Source: Enterobacter sp. SA187
GTDB taxonomy: Bacteria; Pseudomonadota; Gammaproteobacteria; Enterobacterales; Enterobacteriaceae
Direction of reading: 5' to 3'
Length of the DNA stretch: 64,000 nucleotides
NCBI RefSeq assembly: GCF_001888805.2
Contig: NZ_CP019113.1
Coordinates: 2,604,001 to 2,668,000, forward strand
Part shown: piece after piece, positions 8,844-17,174 of the stretch
Layout: each line of letters opens with the position of its first letter
How positions within the stretch are numbered: position 1 is the stretch's first letter
Position numbers and translations under genes: made by a program
Notes under the pieces: model-generated
What the model was told of the DNA's origin: nothing
Database searches by the model: none
What the model saw: only the letters and a program-made list of their open reading frames with translations

Positions 8844-8848
8844 TGCTG

Positions 8849-9757
8849 TCAGCCAAGGCTTTGCACCGCACGCTCCAGCGCCGCGCGCAGCAGGCGGCGG
8901 TCATGGCGGTAGGGCACGTCGCTGGCTTCCAGCACGTCCTGGATCACGATGCGGTCTGTCACCGACGAAACGTCCACCGTCGGGCCAACCACCACCGCGT
9001 CAATAATGCGTTTGCCGACGTACTGCTCCATCAGCGCCAGCTTGTCGTTCAGGCTGAGGCTGGCGGCGGCGACGCTGAGTTCTTTGCCAAGATTACCGAT
9101 ATAGACCACCGGAGCCGGAGTGCGGCGCAGCGCCTGCGCCAGATTGTCGAGCAGCAGCAGCGGCAGCAGGCTGGTGTAAAAACTCCCCGGCCCGATTAAA
9201 ATCAAATCCGCTTCGGCAATGGCCTGCACCGCCTCGCGGGTGGCCTGGGCGCTGGGGAACAGCATCAGCTCCTGCACCGGCTGCGTCAGCTGATCGATAT
9301 TCACTTCGCCATATACCGCATGGCCTTCGCTGTCGAGCGCCATCAGATCCAGCGGCTGCTCCGACATCGGGATCAGAAAGGCGTCCACCTTCAGCAGATT
9401 ACGGATCAGGTTAATGGCCTCCAGCGGCCGGACGCTGAGATGATCCAGCGCTTTCAGCATCAGGTTGCCCAGGTTATGCCCCGCCAGCTCGCCGTTGCCG
9501 GTGAAGCGGTACTCGAACATCGCCGAGGCGACGCTTGGCTCGGTGATAAGCTGGTTAAGACAGTTACGCATATCGCCCCAGGCGATGCCGCCTTCAGAAC
9601 GACGAATGCGTCCGGTCGAGCCGCCATTATCGGTGGTGGTCACGATGCCGGTTAAACGGGAGCCGAGCGAGGAGAGGGAAGACATCACCCGTCCCAGCCC
9701 GTGCCCGCCGCCGAGGGCGACAACCCTGTCGAGATCCGCAAGAGTGCGATTGCGCAT
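8849..9757 (-). CDS. yvcK: YvcK/GlmR-family UDP-sugar-binding protein
   Basis: A 302-residue cytosolic protein of the CofD/YvcK fold (E. coli YbhK), the same length as its orthologue. The N-terminal nucleotide/UDP-sugar loop is VVALGGGHGLGRVMSSL. The block TTDNGGSTGRIRRSEGGIAWGDMRN is the family signature. Gram-positive members bind UDP-GlcNAc and control carbon flow into cell-wall precursors, while the enteric role is less clear. It is divergent from moaA, as in E. coli. In E. coli its other neighbour is uvrB, but here a 7.3-kb block separates them. Confidence 0.93.
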   Translation of the reverse strand: MRNRTLADLDRVVALGGGHGLGRVMSSLSSLGSRLTGIVTTTDNGGSTGRIRRSEGGIAWGDMRNCLNQLITEPSVASAMFEYRFTGNGELAGHNLGNLMLKALDHLSVRPLEAINLIRNLLKVDAFLIPMSEQPLDLMALDSEGHAVYGEVNIDQLTQPVQELMLFPSAQATREAVQAIAEADLILIGPGSFYTSLLPLLLLDNLAQALRRTPAPVVYIGNLGKELSVAAASLSLNDKLALMEQYVGKRIIDAVVVGPTVDVSSVTDRIVIQDVLEASDVPYRHDRRLLRAALERAVQSLG

Positions 9758-9898
9758 AGCCAGTCCTTATGTCGAAAAAATCACGTTACGTTACCCGAAA
9801 TACCCCTTTATGACGATGTCACGTCGGGGGGAAGATGACACATATCAATGCAAGGCCGGGATTATCGCGTAGTCTGTAATGAAAATGCACGATTATGT

Positions 9899-9922
9899 CG
9901 CTATGTAGTTAATTATATAGCG
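9899..9922. promoter_or_regulatory. ModE box upstream of moaA
   Basis: CGCTATGTA-GTTAAT-TATATAGCG is an inverted repeat with one mismatch and fits the ModE-molybdate consensus of TATATA-type half-sites six bases apart. In E. coli, ModE with molybdate activates moaA. The site is about 90 bases before the riboswitch. Confidence 0.7.
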
Positions 9923-9988
9923 CTATGCAAGGATGGCGGAACAGGTCGTATCGCGATATTATCGCCTGAGCTTGCTAACTAAACACAC

Positions 9989-10093
9989 TCTAGCCTCTGC
10001 GCCTACGTCTTAATGATAGGGTGCTTTGGCCGTGGCGAACCGCCACCAGGGTGCAGGAAGAAATGACTGCACCTCCCGTATCTGGAAAGGTGT
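9989..10093 (+). promoter_or_regulatory. Moco RNA motif (molybdenum cofactor riboswitch) in the moaA leader
   Basis: The leader of moaA keeps the segments I recognise from the E. coli Moco motif: CCTCTGCGCC near 9994, TGCTTTGGCC near 10021, and GAAGAAATGACTGC then CCTCCCGTATCTGGAAAGG close to the start codon. A variable arm (GGCGAACCGCC) replaces the E. coli loop. In E. coli the element reduces moaABCDE expression when molybdenum cofactor is plentiful, and it includes the ribosome-binding site. Confidence 0.88.
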
Positions 10094-10095
10094 AC

Positions 10096-11085
10096 ATGGC
10101 CTCACAACTTACCGATGCATTCGCGCGTAAGTTTTATTACCTGCGTTTGTCTATTACCGACGTGTGCAATTTTCGTTGCACCTATTGTCTGCCCGATGGC
10201 TACAAGCCGGGTGGCGTGACGAACAAAAGCTTTCTCAGCCTCGACGAAATTCGTCGCGTCACCCGTACCTTTGCCGCGCTCGGCACGGAAAAAGTGCGTC
10301 TGACCGGCGGGGAACCCTCGTTGCGCCGCGATTTCACCGACATTATCGCCGCGGTACGCGAAAACGCCGCTATCCGCCAGATTGCGGTGACCACCAACGG
10401 TTATCGCATGGCGCGCGACGTGCAGAGCTGGCGCGATGCCGGGCTGACGGCGATTAACGTCAGCGTCGACAGCCTTGATGCCCGCCAGTTTCACGCCATT
10501 ACCGGCCAGGATAAATTCCGCCAGGTGATGGACGGCATCGACGCCGCCTTTACCGCGGGCTTTGAGAAAGTCAAAGTGAATACCGTGCTGATGCGCGATG
10601 TTAACCATCATCAGCTGGATACGTTCCTGGCGTGGATCCAGTCGCGTCCCATCCAGCTGCGCTTTATCGAACTGATGGAAACCGGCGAGGGCAGCGAGCT
10701 GTTCCGCAAACATCATCTCTCCGGCATGGTGCTGCGCGATGAACTGCTGCGCCGTGGCTGGATCCAGAAGCTCCGTCAGCGCAGCGACGGCCCGGCGCAG
10801 GTGTTCTGCCACCCGGACTATGAAGGCGAAATCGGCCTCATCATGCCGTATGAGAAAGACTTCTGCGCCACCTGCAACCGTCTGCGCGTCTCGTCCGTCG
10901 GCAAGCTGCACCTGTGCCTGTTCGGCGACGGCGGCGTCAGCCTGCGCGATCTGCTTGCCGATGACAGCCAGCAGGCTGCGCTGGAAGCGCGAATTTCAGA
11001 GGCGCTGACGCATAAAAAGCAGACCCATTTCCTGCATCAGGGCAATACCGGTATTACGCAAAATCTGTCGTATATCGGCGGGTAA
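10096..11085 (+). CDS. moaA: GTP 3',8-cyclase MoaA
   Basis: A radical-SAM enzyme that, with MoaC, turns GTP into cyclic pyranopterin monophosphate, the first step to molybdopterin. The N-terminal CxxxCxxC motif is C24, C28, C31 (CNFRCTYC). The second cluster ligands are in DFCATCNRLRVSSVGKLHLC. The C-terminus ends in GG, which is needed for activity. I chose the ATG at 10096, after the riboswitch, because it gives 329 residues like E. coli MoaA. A longer frame from 10021 runs through the structured leader. It is the first gene of moaABCDE. Confidence 0.97.
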   Translation: MASQLTDAFARKFYYLRLSITDVCNFRCTYCLPDGYKPGGVTNKSFLSLDEIRRVTRTFAALGTEKVRLTGGEPSLRRDFTDIIAAVRENAAIRQIAVTTNGYRMARDVQSWRDAGLTAINVSVDSLDARQFHAITGQDKFRQVMDGIDAAFTAGFEKVKVNTVLMRDVNHHQLDTFLAWIQSRPIQLRFIELMETGEGSELFRKHHLSGMVLRDELLRRGWIQKLRQRSDGPAQVFCHPDYEGEIGLIMPYEKDFCATCNRLRVSSVGKLHLCLFGDGGVSLRDLLADDSQQAALEARISEALTHKKQTHFLHQGNTGITQNLSYIGG

Positions 11086-11106
11086 CACCGAATAAGGAGA
11101 TCCTTT

Positions 11107-11619
11107 ATGAGTCAGGTCAGTGCAGATTTTATCCCGACCCGTATCGCCATTTTAACCGTCACCAGCCGTCGCACCGAAGAGGACGATACTTCCGGCCACT
11201 ATCTGCGCGACGCCGCGCAGGAAGTCGGGCATCACATCGTCGACAAAGCGATTGTTAAAGAGAACCGCTACGCCATTCGTGCGCAGGTTTCCGCGTGGAT
11301 CGCCTCGGACGACGTACAGGTGGTATTAATCACCGGCGGCACCGGATTCACCGCCGGCGATCAGGCCCCGGAAGCGCTGCTGCCGCTGTTTGACCGCGAA
11401 GTGGAAGGTTTCGGGGAAGTGTTCCGTATGCTGTCGTTCGAAGAGATTGGCACCTCGACGCTGCAATCCCGCGCTATTGCGGGCATCGCCAATAATACGC
11501 TGATTTTTGCCATGCCCGGCTCGACGAAAGCCTGCCGCACCGCCTGGGAAAATATCATCGCCCCGCAGCTCGACGCACGCACCCGTCCGTGCAATTTTCA
11601 TCCTCATTTAAAGAAATAA
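11107..11619 (+). CDS. moaB: Molybdopterin adenylyltransferase-like protein MoaB
   Basis: A 170-residue MoaB/Mog-domain protein, same length as in E. coli. Family motifs are TGGTGFTAGDQAPEAL (molybdopterin-binding, about residues 79-95) and the MPGSTKACR loop. In E. coli MoaB is dispensable and MogA does the adenylation, so its exact role is uncertain. It is the second gene of the operon, with Shine-Dalgarno AAGGAGA before the ATG. Confidence 0.96.
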   Translation: MSQVSADFIPTRIAILTVTSRRTEEDDTSGHYLRDAAQEVGHHIVDKAIVKENRYAIRAQVSAWIASDDVQVVLITGGTGFTAGDQAPEALLPLFDREVEGFGEVFRMLSFEEIGTSTLQSRAIAGIANNTLIFAMPGSTKACRTAWENIIAPQLDARTRPCNFHPHLKK

Positions 11620-11622
11620 ACC

Positions 11623-12108
11623 ATGTCTCAGTTGACCCACATTAACGCCGCAGGCGAAGCGCATATGGTGGATGTGTCCGGCAAGGCTGAAACCGTGCGT
11701 GAAGCGCGCGCCGAAGCCTTTGTCACCATGCGCCCGGAAACGTTACAGATGATCATTGACGGCAGTCACCACAAAGGCGATGTGTTTGCCACCGCGCGCA
11801 TTGCGGGCATTCAGGCCGCCAAGCGCACCTGGGATCTGATCCCGCTGTGCCATCCGCTGATGCTCAGCAAAGTGGAAGTCAATCTTCGCGCCGAACCCGA
11901 ACATCACCGTGTGCGCATTGAGTCCCTCTGCCGGCTGACCGGAAAAACCGGCGTCGAAATGGAAGCGCTGACCGCCGCCTCCGTGGCGGCGCTGACTATT
12001 TACGACATGTGCAAAGCCGTACAGAAGGACATGGTCATTGGCCCGCTGCGCCTGCTGGCGAAAAGCGGCGGAAAATCCGGCGATTTCAGGGTGGATAGCG
12101 ATGATTAA
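11623..12108 (+). CDS. moaC: Cyclic pyranopterin monophosphate synthase MoaC
   Basis: A 161-residue enzyme that completes cPMP formation from the MoaA product. Conserved blocks include GEAHMVDVSGK, the active-site LIPLCHPLMLSKV and TGKTGVEMEALTAASVAALTIYDMCKA. The length matches E. coli. It starts 3 bases after moaB, and its last 8 bases overlap moaD. Confidence 0.97.
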   Translation: MSQLTHINAAGEAHMVDVSGKAETVREARAEAFVTMRPETLQMIIDGSHHKGDVFATARIAGIQAAKRTWDLIPLCHPLMLSKVEVNLRAEPEHHRVRIESLCRLTGKTGVEMEALTAASVAALTIYDMCKAVQKDMVIGPLRLLAKSGGKSGDFRVDSDD

Positions 12109-12346
12109 GGTGCTGTTTTTTGCGCAGGTGCGCGAACTGGTGGCCTGCGACGGGCTGGACGTTAAGGCCGAATATGCAAGCGTAGAACAGCTGCGTGCGG
12201 CGCTGGCGGCGAAAAGCGATCGCTGGGCGCTGGCGCTGGAGTCCGGCAAGCTGCTGGCGGCGGTCAATCAGACGCTGGTGGATTTTAACCACCCGCTGCG
12301 CGAAGGCGACGAAGTGGCCTTCTTCCCGCCGGTAACCGGAGGTTAA
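12101..12346 (+). CDS. moaD: Molybdopterin synthase sulfur-carrier subunit MoaD
   Basis: An 81-residue ubiquitin-like sulfur carrier ending in TGG. The terminal glycine becomes a thiocarboxylate and donates sulfur to cPMP inside the MoaDE complex. I chose the ATG overlapping the end of moaC, which gives MIKVLFFAQVREL and the same length as E. coli MoaD. A longer in-frame ORF is coding sequence of moaC. The overlap suggests translational coupling. Confidence 0.96.
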   Translation: MIKVLFFAQVRELVACDGLDVKAEYASVEQLRAALAAKSDRWALALESGKLLAAVNQTLVDFNHPLREGDEVAFFPPVTGG

Positions 12347-12350
12347 GCTG

Positions 12351-12803
12351 ATGGAAAATACCCGTATCCGCGTGGGTCATGAAAATTTCAGCGTCGGCGA
12401 CGAATATCAGTGGCTGGCCGCCTGCGATGAAGACGGAGCGGTGGTCACCTTTACCGGCAAAGTGCGTAATCATAATCTGGGCGACAGCGTCAGCGCGCTG
12501 ACCCTTGAACACTATCCCGGTATGACCGAGAAAGCGCTGGCTGAGATCGTCAGCGACGCCCGCGCGCGCTGGCCGCTGCAACGGGTATCCGTTATTCACC
12601 GCATCGGGGAATTATGGCCGGGCGATGAAATCGTGTTTGTCGGCGTCACCGGCGCGCACCGCAGTTCCGCCTTTGAAGCCGCGCAGTTTATTATGGATTA
12701 TCTGAAAACCCGCGCGCCGTTCTGGAAGCGTGAAGCCACGCCGGAAGGCAGCCGCTGGGTGGACGCGCGTGACAGCGATAAGCAGGCCGCCGAACGCTGG
12801 TGA
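12351..12803 (+). CDS. moaE: Molybdopterin synthase catalytic subunit MoaE
   Basis: A 150-residue large subunit of molybdopterin synthase, identical in length to E. coli MoaE. Key blocks are AVVTFTGKVRNHN, LEHYPGMTEKALAEI and HRIGELWPGDEIVFVGVTGAHR. The active-site basic stretch is near LKTRAPFWKRE. It is the last gene of moaABCDE and starts 4 bases after moaD. Confidence 0.96.
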   Translation: MENTRIRVGHENFSVGDEYQWLAACDEDGAVVTFTGKVRNHNLGDSVSALTLEHYPGMTEKALAEIVSDARARWPLQRVSVIHRIGELWPGDEIVFVGVTGAHRSSAFEAAQFIMDYLKTRAPFWKREATPEGSRWVDARDSDKQAAERW

Positions 12804-12861
12804 CCCGCTTTCGCAGGGATGTGTTAACCTTATAGTCTCTTCACTTAATCAGGAGTTAATC

Positions 12862-13566
12862 ATGGACAGATACCCAGGAAGCGGTTCGATTGTCGAGGCG
12901 CGCAGCGGGCTGCAAACCTATATGGCGCAGGTGTATGGCTGGATGACCTGCGGTCTGCTGTTGACCGCCTTTATTGCCTGGTATTCTGCGAATACCCCGG
13001 CGGTAATGATGTTCGTCTTCTCCAGCAAAATTACCTTTTTCGGGCTGGTGATTGCGCAGCTGGCGCTGGTGTTCGTGCTTTCCGGCATGGTGCATCGCCT
13101 GAGCGCGGGTATGGCCACCACGCTGTTTATGCTCTATTCCGCGCTCACCGGGCTGACGATTTCCAGTATTTTTATCGTCTACACCTACTCCTCTATTGCC
13201 AGCACCTTTGTGGTGGCCGGCGGGATGTTTGGCGCGATGAGCCTCTACGGTTACACCACTAAGCGTGATTTGAGCGGCTTCGGCAACATGCTGTTTATGG
13301 CGCTGATCGGTATCGTGCTGGCTTCGCTGGTTAACTTCTGGCTGAAAAGCGAAGCGCTGATGTGGGCGGTGACCTATATCGGGGTGATTGTGTTTGTGGG
13401 GCTGACGGCCTATGACACGCAGAAGCTGAAAAACATTGGCGAGAATATCGATACCCGCGACAGCACTAACCTGCGTCGTTATTCGATCCTCGGCGCGCTG
13501 ACGCTGTATCTGGACTTTATTAACCTGTTCCTGATGCTGCTGCGGATTTTCGGTAACCGCCGCTGA
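12862..13566 (+). CDS. ybhL: Bax inhibitor-1 family membrane protein YbhL
   Basis: A 234-residue inner-membrane protein with about seven hydrophobic spans, of the BI-1/YccA family (calcium-leak or stress-related; function in bacteria not settled). The C-terminal spans contain VGLTAYDTQKLKNIGE, a family hallmark with the aspartate pair region. I chose the start at MDRYPGSGSIVEARSG after AGGAG, matching E. coli length. A longer upstream frame overlaps moaE and is rejected. It probably has its own promoter in the 58-base gap. Confidence 0.94.
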   Translation: MDRYPGSGSIVEARSGLQTYMAQVYGWMTCGLLLTAFIAWYSANTPAVMMFVFSSKITFFGLVIAQLALVFVLSGMVHRLSAGMATTLFMLYSALTGLTISSIFIVYTYSSIASTFVVAGGMFGAMSLYGYTTKRDLSGFGNMLFMALIGIVLASLVNFWLKSEALMWAVTYIGVIVFVGLTAYDTQKLKNIGENIDTRDSTNLRRYSILGALTLYLDFINLFLMLLRIFGNRR

Positions 13567-13576
13567 TAATAACAGA

Positions 13577-13655
13577 GCCGGGCGGCACGTTGTTTGCCCG
13601 GCCTACGTTATCTACAGAACGCGTAGGCCCGGATCGCTGCGCGCCACCGGGCGAT
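13577..13655. repeat. Pair of inverted REP (PU) elements, BIME
   Basis: Two REP-like units in opposite orientation (13577-13608 and 13620-13655), each with a GCCGGG...CCCGGC type stem and a GTAGG/CCTAC edge. They lie between the convergent genes ybhL and ybhN. Such elements usually protect 3' ends and bind gyrase or IHF. Confidence 0.8.
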
Positions 13656-13662
13656 ACTAATC

Positions 13663-14625
13663 TTACTTCGCCATCGCCTTCTCGTTCTTCGCCCGTAGCT
13701 TCTTCGCCCGGCTTTCCAGCAGCAGGTAACACACCAGCGCCAGCAGCAGCGGGATAAAGTAATACAGCATACGGTAAGCGAGCAGGGCGGCGATAATTGC
13801 CCCTTTAGACGTATGTTCCCCCGCCAGCAGCGCAATAAACACCGCTTCCAGCACGCCGATACCCGCCGGGATATGAATGATCACCCCTGCGATACTGCTC
13901 ACCAGCAGGACGCCCAGCACGAAGAAATAGTTCACTTCCTGGCCCAGCAGCAGCCAGATAATAGCCCCCATCGCCATCCAGTTGGCGCTGGAGATCGCCA
14001 TCTGCGCCAGCGCAAACTTCCACGACGGCAGCACCAGCTTCTGGCCTTTGATGGTGGCATGGCGACGTTTGGCAAAGGCGCAGAACCACATATAGGCGGC
14101 GATAAACGCCAGCAGCACCACGCCCGCAATACGCAGCGTACCTTCGTCGATATACCAGTGGGCGGGCAGTTCCACCACGCCAAAGGTGAAGATAATGCCG
14201 CCAAGCAGAATATAGCCCAGCCAGTTCGTGGTGATACTCAGGGAGAAAATACGCGTGATGGTGCTGCCCGGCAGCCCCAGGCGGGAATAGAGCCGGTAGC
14301 GCATGCCGATACCGCCAACCCAGGTGCTTAACGTCAGGTTAAAGGCATAGCAGACAAAGGACACCAGCATCACCTGCCGCGCCGCCAGCTTATGCCCGCA
14401 GTAGGTGCGCGCCAGCAGATCGTAACAGCCGTAGAGCAGATAGCTCACCACCACCAGACCCAGCGCAATCAGCAGCGTCGTGCGGTTATAGTTGCGGATC
14501 ACCTCCCAGACATCTTCCCAGTTCACCGTGCGCGCATACACCACCAGCAGAACTGCCATGGCGATAAAAAACACCCATGTCAGGATTTTTTTGGCAAGAC
14601 GCCACTTCGGATGCGATTTTGCCAT
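13663..14625 (-). CDS. ybhN: UPF0104 inner-membrane protein YbhN
   Basis: A 320-residue protein with about eight membrane spans, related to the flippase/transmembrane domain of lysyl-phosphatidylglycerol synthases. Its precise substrate is unknown. The C-terminal tail is very basic (SRAKKLRAKNEKAMAK). The start codon overlaps the clsB stop (TGATG), and clsB in turn overlaps ybhP. This gives a tight ybhP-clsB-ybhN operon and suggests a joint role in phospholipid biology. Confidence 0.93.
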   Translation of the reverse strand: MAKSHPKWRLAKKILTWVFFIAMAVLLVVYARTVNWEDVWEVIRNYNRTTLLIALGLVVVSYLLYGCYDLLARTYCGHKLAARQVMLVSFVCYAFNLTLSTWVGGIGMRYRLYSRLGLPGSTITRIFSLSITTNWLGYILLGGIIFTFGVVELPAHWYIDEGTLRIAGVVLLAFIAAYMWFCAFAKRRHATIKGQKLVLPSWKFALAQMAISSANWMAMGAIIWLLLGQEVNYFFVLGVLLVSSIAGVIIHIPAGIGVLEAVFIALLAGEHTSKGAIIAALLAYRMLYYFIPLLLALVCYLLLESRAKKLRAKNEKAMAK

Positions 14626-15872
14626 CAGGGTTTTACCTCAGAGTTTTCGGGAGTGACACGATCCTGGGTTTCGATTTCAGGCTGTACCGGCGCGGGCACC
14701 TGCGCCAGCCGCGGCGTATGGGCTGGCAACCATCCCACCAGCGCCGGGAATTTACGCAGGAAGTGGAACACCACCACGTTGATGGCCAGGTTCCACCAGG
14801 TGCGCTTCGGCGCCATGGTTTCATCCACGCGCTTACAGTCATTAGCGATAATCGCGTTGAGATTCTCGCGTAGCGTCTGGTTAAACTCGCGGTCATGAAT
14901 GATCAGGTTGGCTTCCAGATTGAGCGACAGGCTGAGCGGATCGAGGTTGCTGGAGCCGACGGTCGCCCAGTGATCGTCCATCAGCGCCACTTTGCCGTGC
15001 AGCGGGCGACGCCGGTATTCATACACCTGCACACCGCCTTTCAGCAGATAGTTGTACAGCAGTTCCGCGCCCACTTTCACAATCGGCATGTCGGGTTCGC
15101 CCTGTACAATCAACTTCACCCGCACGCCGCGCCGCGCCGCATTGCGCATGGCATGCAGCAGACGATAGCCGGGGAAGAAATAGGCGTTGGCGATGATCAC
15201 CTCGCGTTTGGCATTGGCGAGCATTTTCAGGTAGTGACGCTCAATGTCGTCCCGGTGATCGTCGTTGTCGCGCCAGACGAACAGCGCCTGCGCCTCGCCT
15301 GGGGTGCGGTTTTCCTCCGCCAGATGACGACGACGCTGCTGCCACCAGCGGCGGGTTTGCGCGTTCTGCGGCAGGTTTTCCAGTTCAAATTGCAGAATAT
15401 CCTGCACCACCGGGCCTTCCACCCGTACTGCGTAATCCTGTTTGGCTTCTGGTCCGTAATCGGACATATGTTCGGCAGAGTAGTTAATGCCGCCGACAAA
15501 GGCGATGGTATTGTCGATCACCACGATCTTGCGGTGCATTCGGCGGAACACGTTGGTGCGCATGCCCATCAGCGGAGGGCGCGGATCGTAATAGCGGAAC
15601 ACCACGCCCGCAGACGTCAGTTGACTGACAAATTCGTCGCTCAAATCCGGTGAGCCGTAGCCGTCCAGGAGTACTTCCACATCCACGCCGCGCTGCGCCG
15701 CGCGCAGGATCACCGCGTGCAGCTGTTTGCCGACCTCATCCTCAAACCAGATAAAGGTTTCGAGGATCACTTTGCGCTGTGCATGATCGATTGCATCAAA
15801 CACCGCGGGATAATATTCGTCACCGTTTTCCAGAAGCTGGATACGGTTCCCTTCTCGCCAGCCACATTTCAT
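14625..15872 (-). CDS. clsB: Cardiolipin synthase B
   Basis: A 415-residue phospholipase D-superfamily enzyme that makes cardiolipin from phosphatidylglycerol and can use other head groups. Two HKD motifs are visible, HRKIVVIDNTIAFVGGINYS (about residues 113-131) and HGKVALMDDHWATVGSSNLD (near residue 290), with a proline-rich C-terminal tail. E. coli ClsB (YbhO) is 413 residues. It overlaps ybhP by four bases (ATGA) and ybhN by one, so translation is coupled. Confidence 0.95.
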   Translation of the reverse strand: MKCGWREGNRIQLLENGDEYYPAVFDAIDHAQRKVILETFIWFEDEVGKQLHAVILRAAQRGVDVEVLLDGYGSPDLSDEFVSQLTSAGVVFRYYDPRPPLMGMRTNVFRRMHRKIVVIDNTIAFVGGINYSAEHMSDYGPEAKQDYAVRVEGPVVQDILQFELENLPQNAQTRRWWQQRRRHLAEENRTPGEAQALFVWRDNDDHRDDIERHYLKMLANAKREVIIANAYFFPGYRLLHAMRNAARRGVRVKLIVQGEPDMPIVKVGAELLYNYLLKGGVQVYEYRRRPLHGKVALMDDHWATVGSSNLDPLSLSLNLEANLIIHDREFNQTLRENLNAIIANDCKRVDETMAPKRTWWNLAINVVVFHFLRKFPALVGWLPAHTPRLAQVPAPVQPEIETQDRVTPENSEVKP

Positions 15873-16630
15873 AAATGGATCTCCGCGCTCAGCGGCGCAT
15901 GATCGGACAAATGACGCCAGTTGCGCAGCGGAAGCGCCGTGGGCGCGCTGGCACTGGCATTTTTCACATAAATACGATCAAGACGTAGCACCGGGAAACT
16001 AACCGGAAAAGTACGCGCCGGACGGCCATGCGCCCGCGTAAAAATCTCTTCCAGTCCGGCCTTCGTTTGCAGGGGACGATTTGCCTTTTGCAGCCAGTCG
16101 TTAAAATCACCCGCCACCAGCACCGGCTCACCTTCCGGGAAGGCATTTACCCACTCAGCCAGCATATCCAGCTGCGCCTGCCGATGCGCCTCGCGCAGGC
16201 CCAGATGGACGCAAATCACGTGGATTGGCCGGTCATATTGCGGCGGCACAATGCGGCAGTAGAGCAGACCGCGATTTTCGCTGCCCTCCACCGACACATC
16301 ACGGTTTTCATAGTGTTCTATCGGGTAGCGCGACAGCACGGCATTGCCGTGGTGCCCTTCAGGGTAGACCGCATTGCGGCCATAGGCAAAGTCGCTCCAC
16401 ATGGTATCGGCGAGGAATTCATAATGCGTGGTATCCGGCCAGTTCTCGACGTGCAGCGGGTGCACTTCATGCGCGCCCATGACCTCCTGGAGGCAGACGA
16501 TATCCGCGCTGACGGTGCGCACCGCATCGCGCAACTCAGGCAAAATGAAGCGTTTATTAAATGCTGTGAAGCCCTTGTGCGTATTAATGGTGAGCACTTT
16601 CAAAGAAAACTGTCGGGTTTGTTGCGTCAT
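15869..16630 (-). CDS. ybhP: Endonuclease/exonuclease/phosphatase-family protein YbhP
   Basis: A 253-residue EEP-superfamily hydrolase, the same length as in E. coli. Motifs include the metal-binding glutamate in IVCLQEVMGAHE, the VAGDFND block, and the final LSDHAPLSAEI histidine. The substrate is unknown. The family covers DNA and phospholipid phosphodiesterases, and its place in front of clsB and ybhN favours a lipid link. I chose MTQQTRQFSLKV as the start. The frame stays open for another 79 codons upstream, but that part crosses the divergent promoter region and has no family resemblance. Confidence 0.92.
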   Translation of the reverse strand: MTQQTRQFSLKVLTINTHKGFTAFNKRFILPELRDAVRTVSADIVCLQEVMGAHEVHPLHVENWPDTTHYEFLADTMWSDFAYGRNAVYPEGHHGNAVLSRYPIEHYENRDVSVEGSENRGLLYCRIVPPQYDRPIHVICVHLGLREAHRQAQLDMLAEWVNAFPEGEPVLVAGDFNDWLQKANRPLQTKAGLEEIFTRAHGRPARTFPVSFPVLRLDRIYVKNASASAPTALPLRNWRHLSDHAPLSAEIHL

Positions 16631-16698
16631 TTTTATCCTTCCCGCGTCACTATCCTGATGAAAATAAAGTGTAGTCCTTGTCACAAAAAGATGCGGCC

Positions 16699-16716
16699 TT
16701 ACGGATTTTTCCGTAA
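16699..16716. promoter_or_regulatory. Small inverted repeat between ybhP and ybhQ
   Basis: TTACGGA-TTTT-TCCGTAA, a perfect seven-base dyad in the divergent promoter region. It could be an operator or a leader hairpin. No regulator is recognised. Confidence 0.3.
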
Positions 16717-16763
16717 AGTCCGGTACTCTCAATACAGTTAGATATCCGTTAAGGAGATAAGCC

Positions 16764-17174
16764 ATGAGATGGCAACAGCGTATTCGTGTCGCAACAGGCT
16801 TAAGTTGCTGGCAGATTGTGTTGCATTTAATGGTCGTCGCAGTGCTGATAATGGGCTGGATGAGCAAGGCGCTGGTGCATGTCGGCCTGGGGCTGTGCGT
16901 GGTCTATGGCGTCACCGTGCTGCTGATGCTGGCGCTGCAACGTCACCATGAGGCGAAATGGCGCGAACTGGGGGATTTCCTCGAAGAGCTGACCACCACC
17001 TGGTATTTTGGCGCGGCGATGATCGTGCTGTGGCTGCTCTCCCGCGTGCTGCAAAATAACCTGCTGCTGGCGCTGGCGGGCGTGGTGATCCTCGCCGGTC
17101 CGGCAATCATTTCGCTGCTGATGAAAGATAAAACCTCAGGCCACTTTACGACGAAACATCGCGTACGCCGCTGA
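16764..17174 (+). CDS. ybhQ: Inner-membrane protein YbhQ
   Basis: A 136-residue membrane protein with about four hydrophobic spans (residues 17-35, 37-56, 75-92, 95-113), same length as E. coli YbhQ. Its function is unknown. It is transcribed away from ybhP. Its last 39 bases overlap the end of ybhR on the other strand, so the two transcripts converge. Confidence 0.92.
   Translation: MRWQQRIRVATGLSCWQIVLHLMVVAVLIMGWMSKALVHVGLGLCVVYGVTVLLMLALQRHHEAKWRELGDFLEELTTTWYFGAAMIVLWLLSRVLQNNLLLALAGVVILAGPAIISLLMKDKTSGHFTTKHRVRR

Noticed and set aside
10021..10095. Upstream start for moaA
   Set aside because: The extra 25 codons lie in the Moco riboswitch. The ATG at 10096 gives the correct 329-residue MoaA.
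16631..16867. 79-codon N-terminal extension of YbhP
   Set aside because: It crosses the divergent ybhP-ybhQ promoter region, has no family resemblance, and the internal ATG gives the expected 253 residues.
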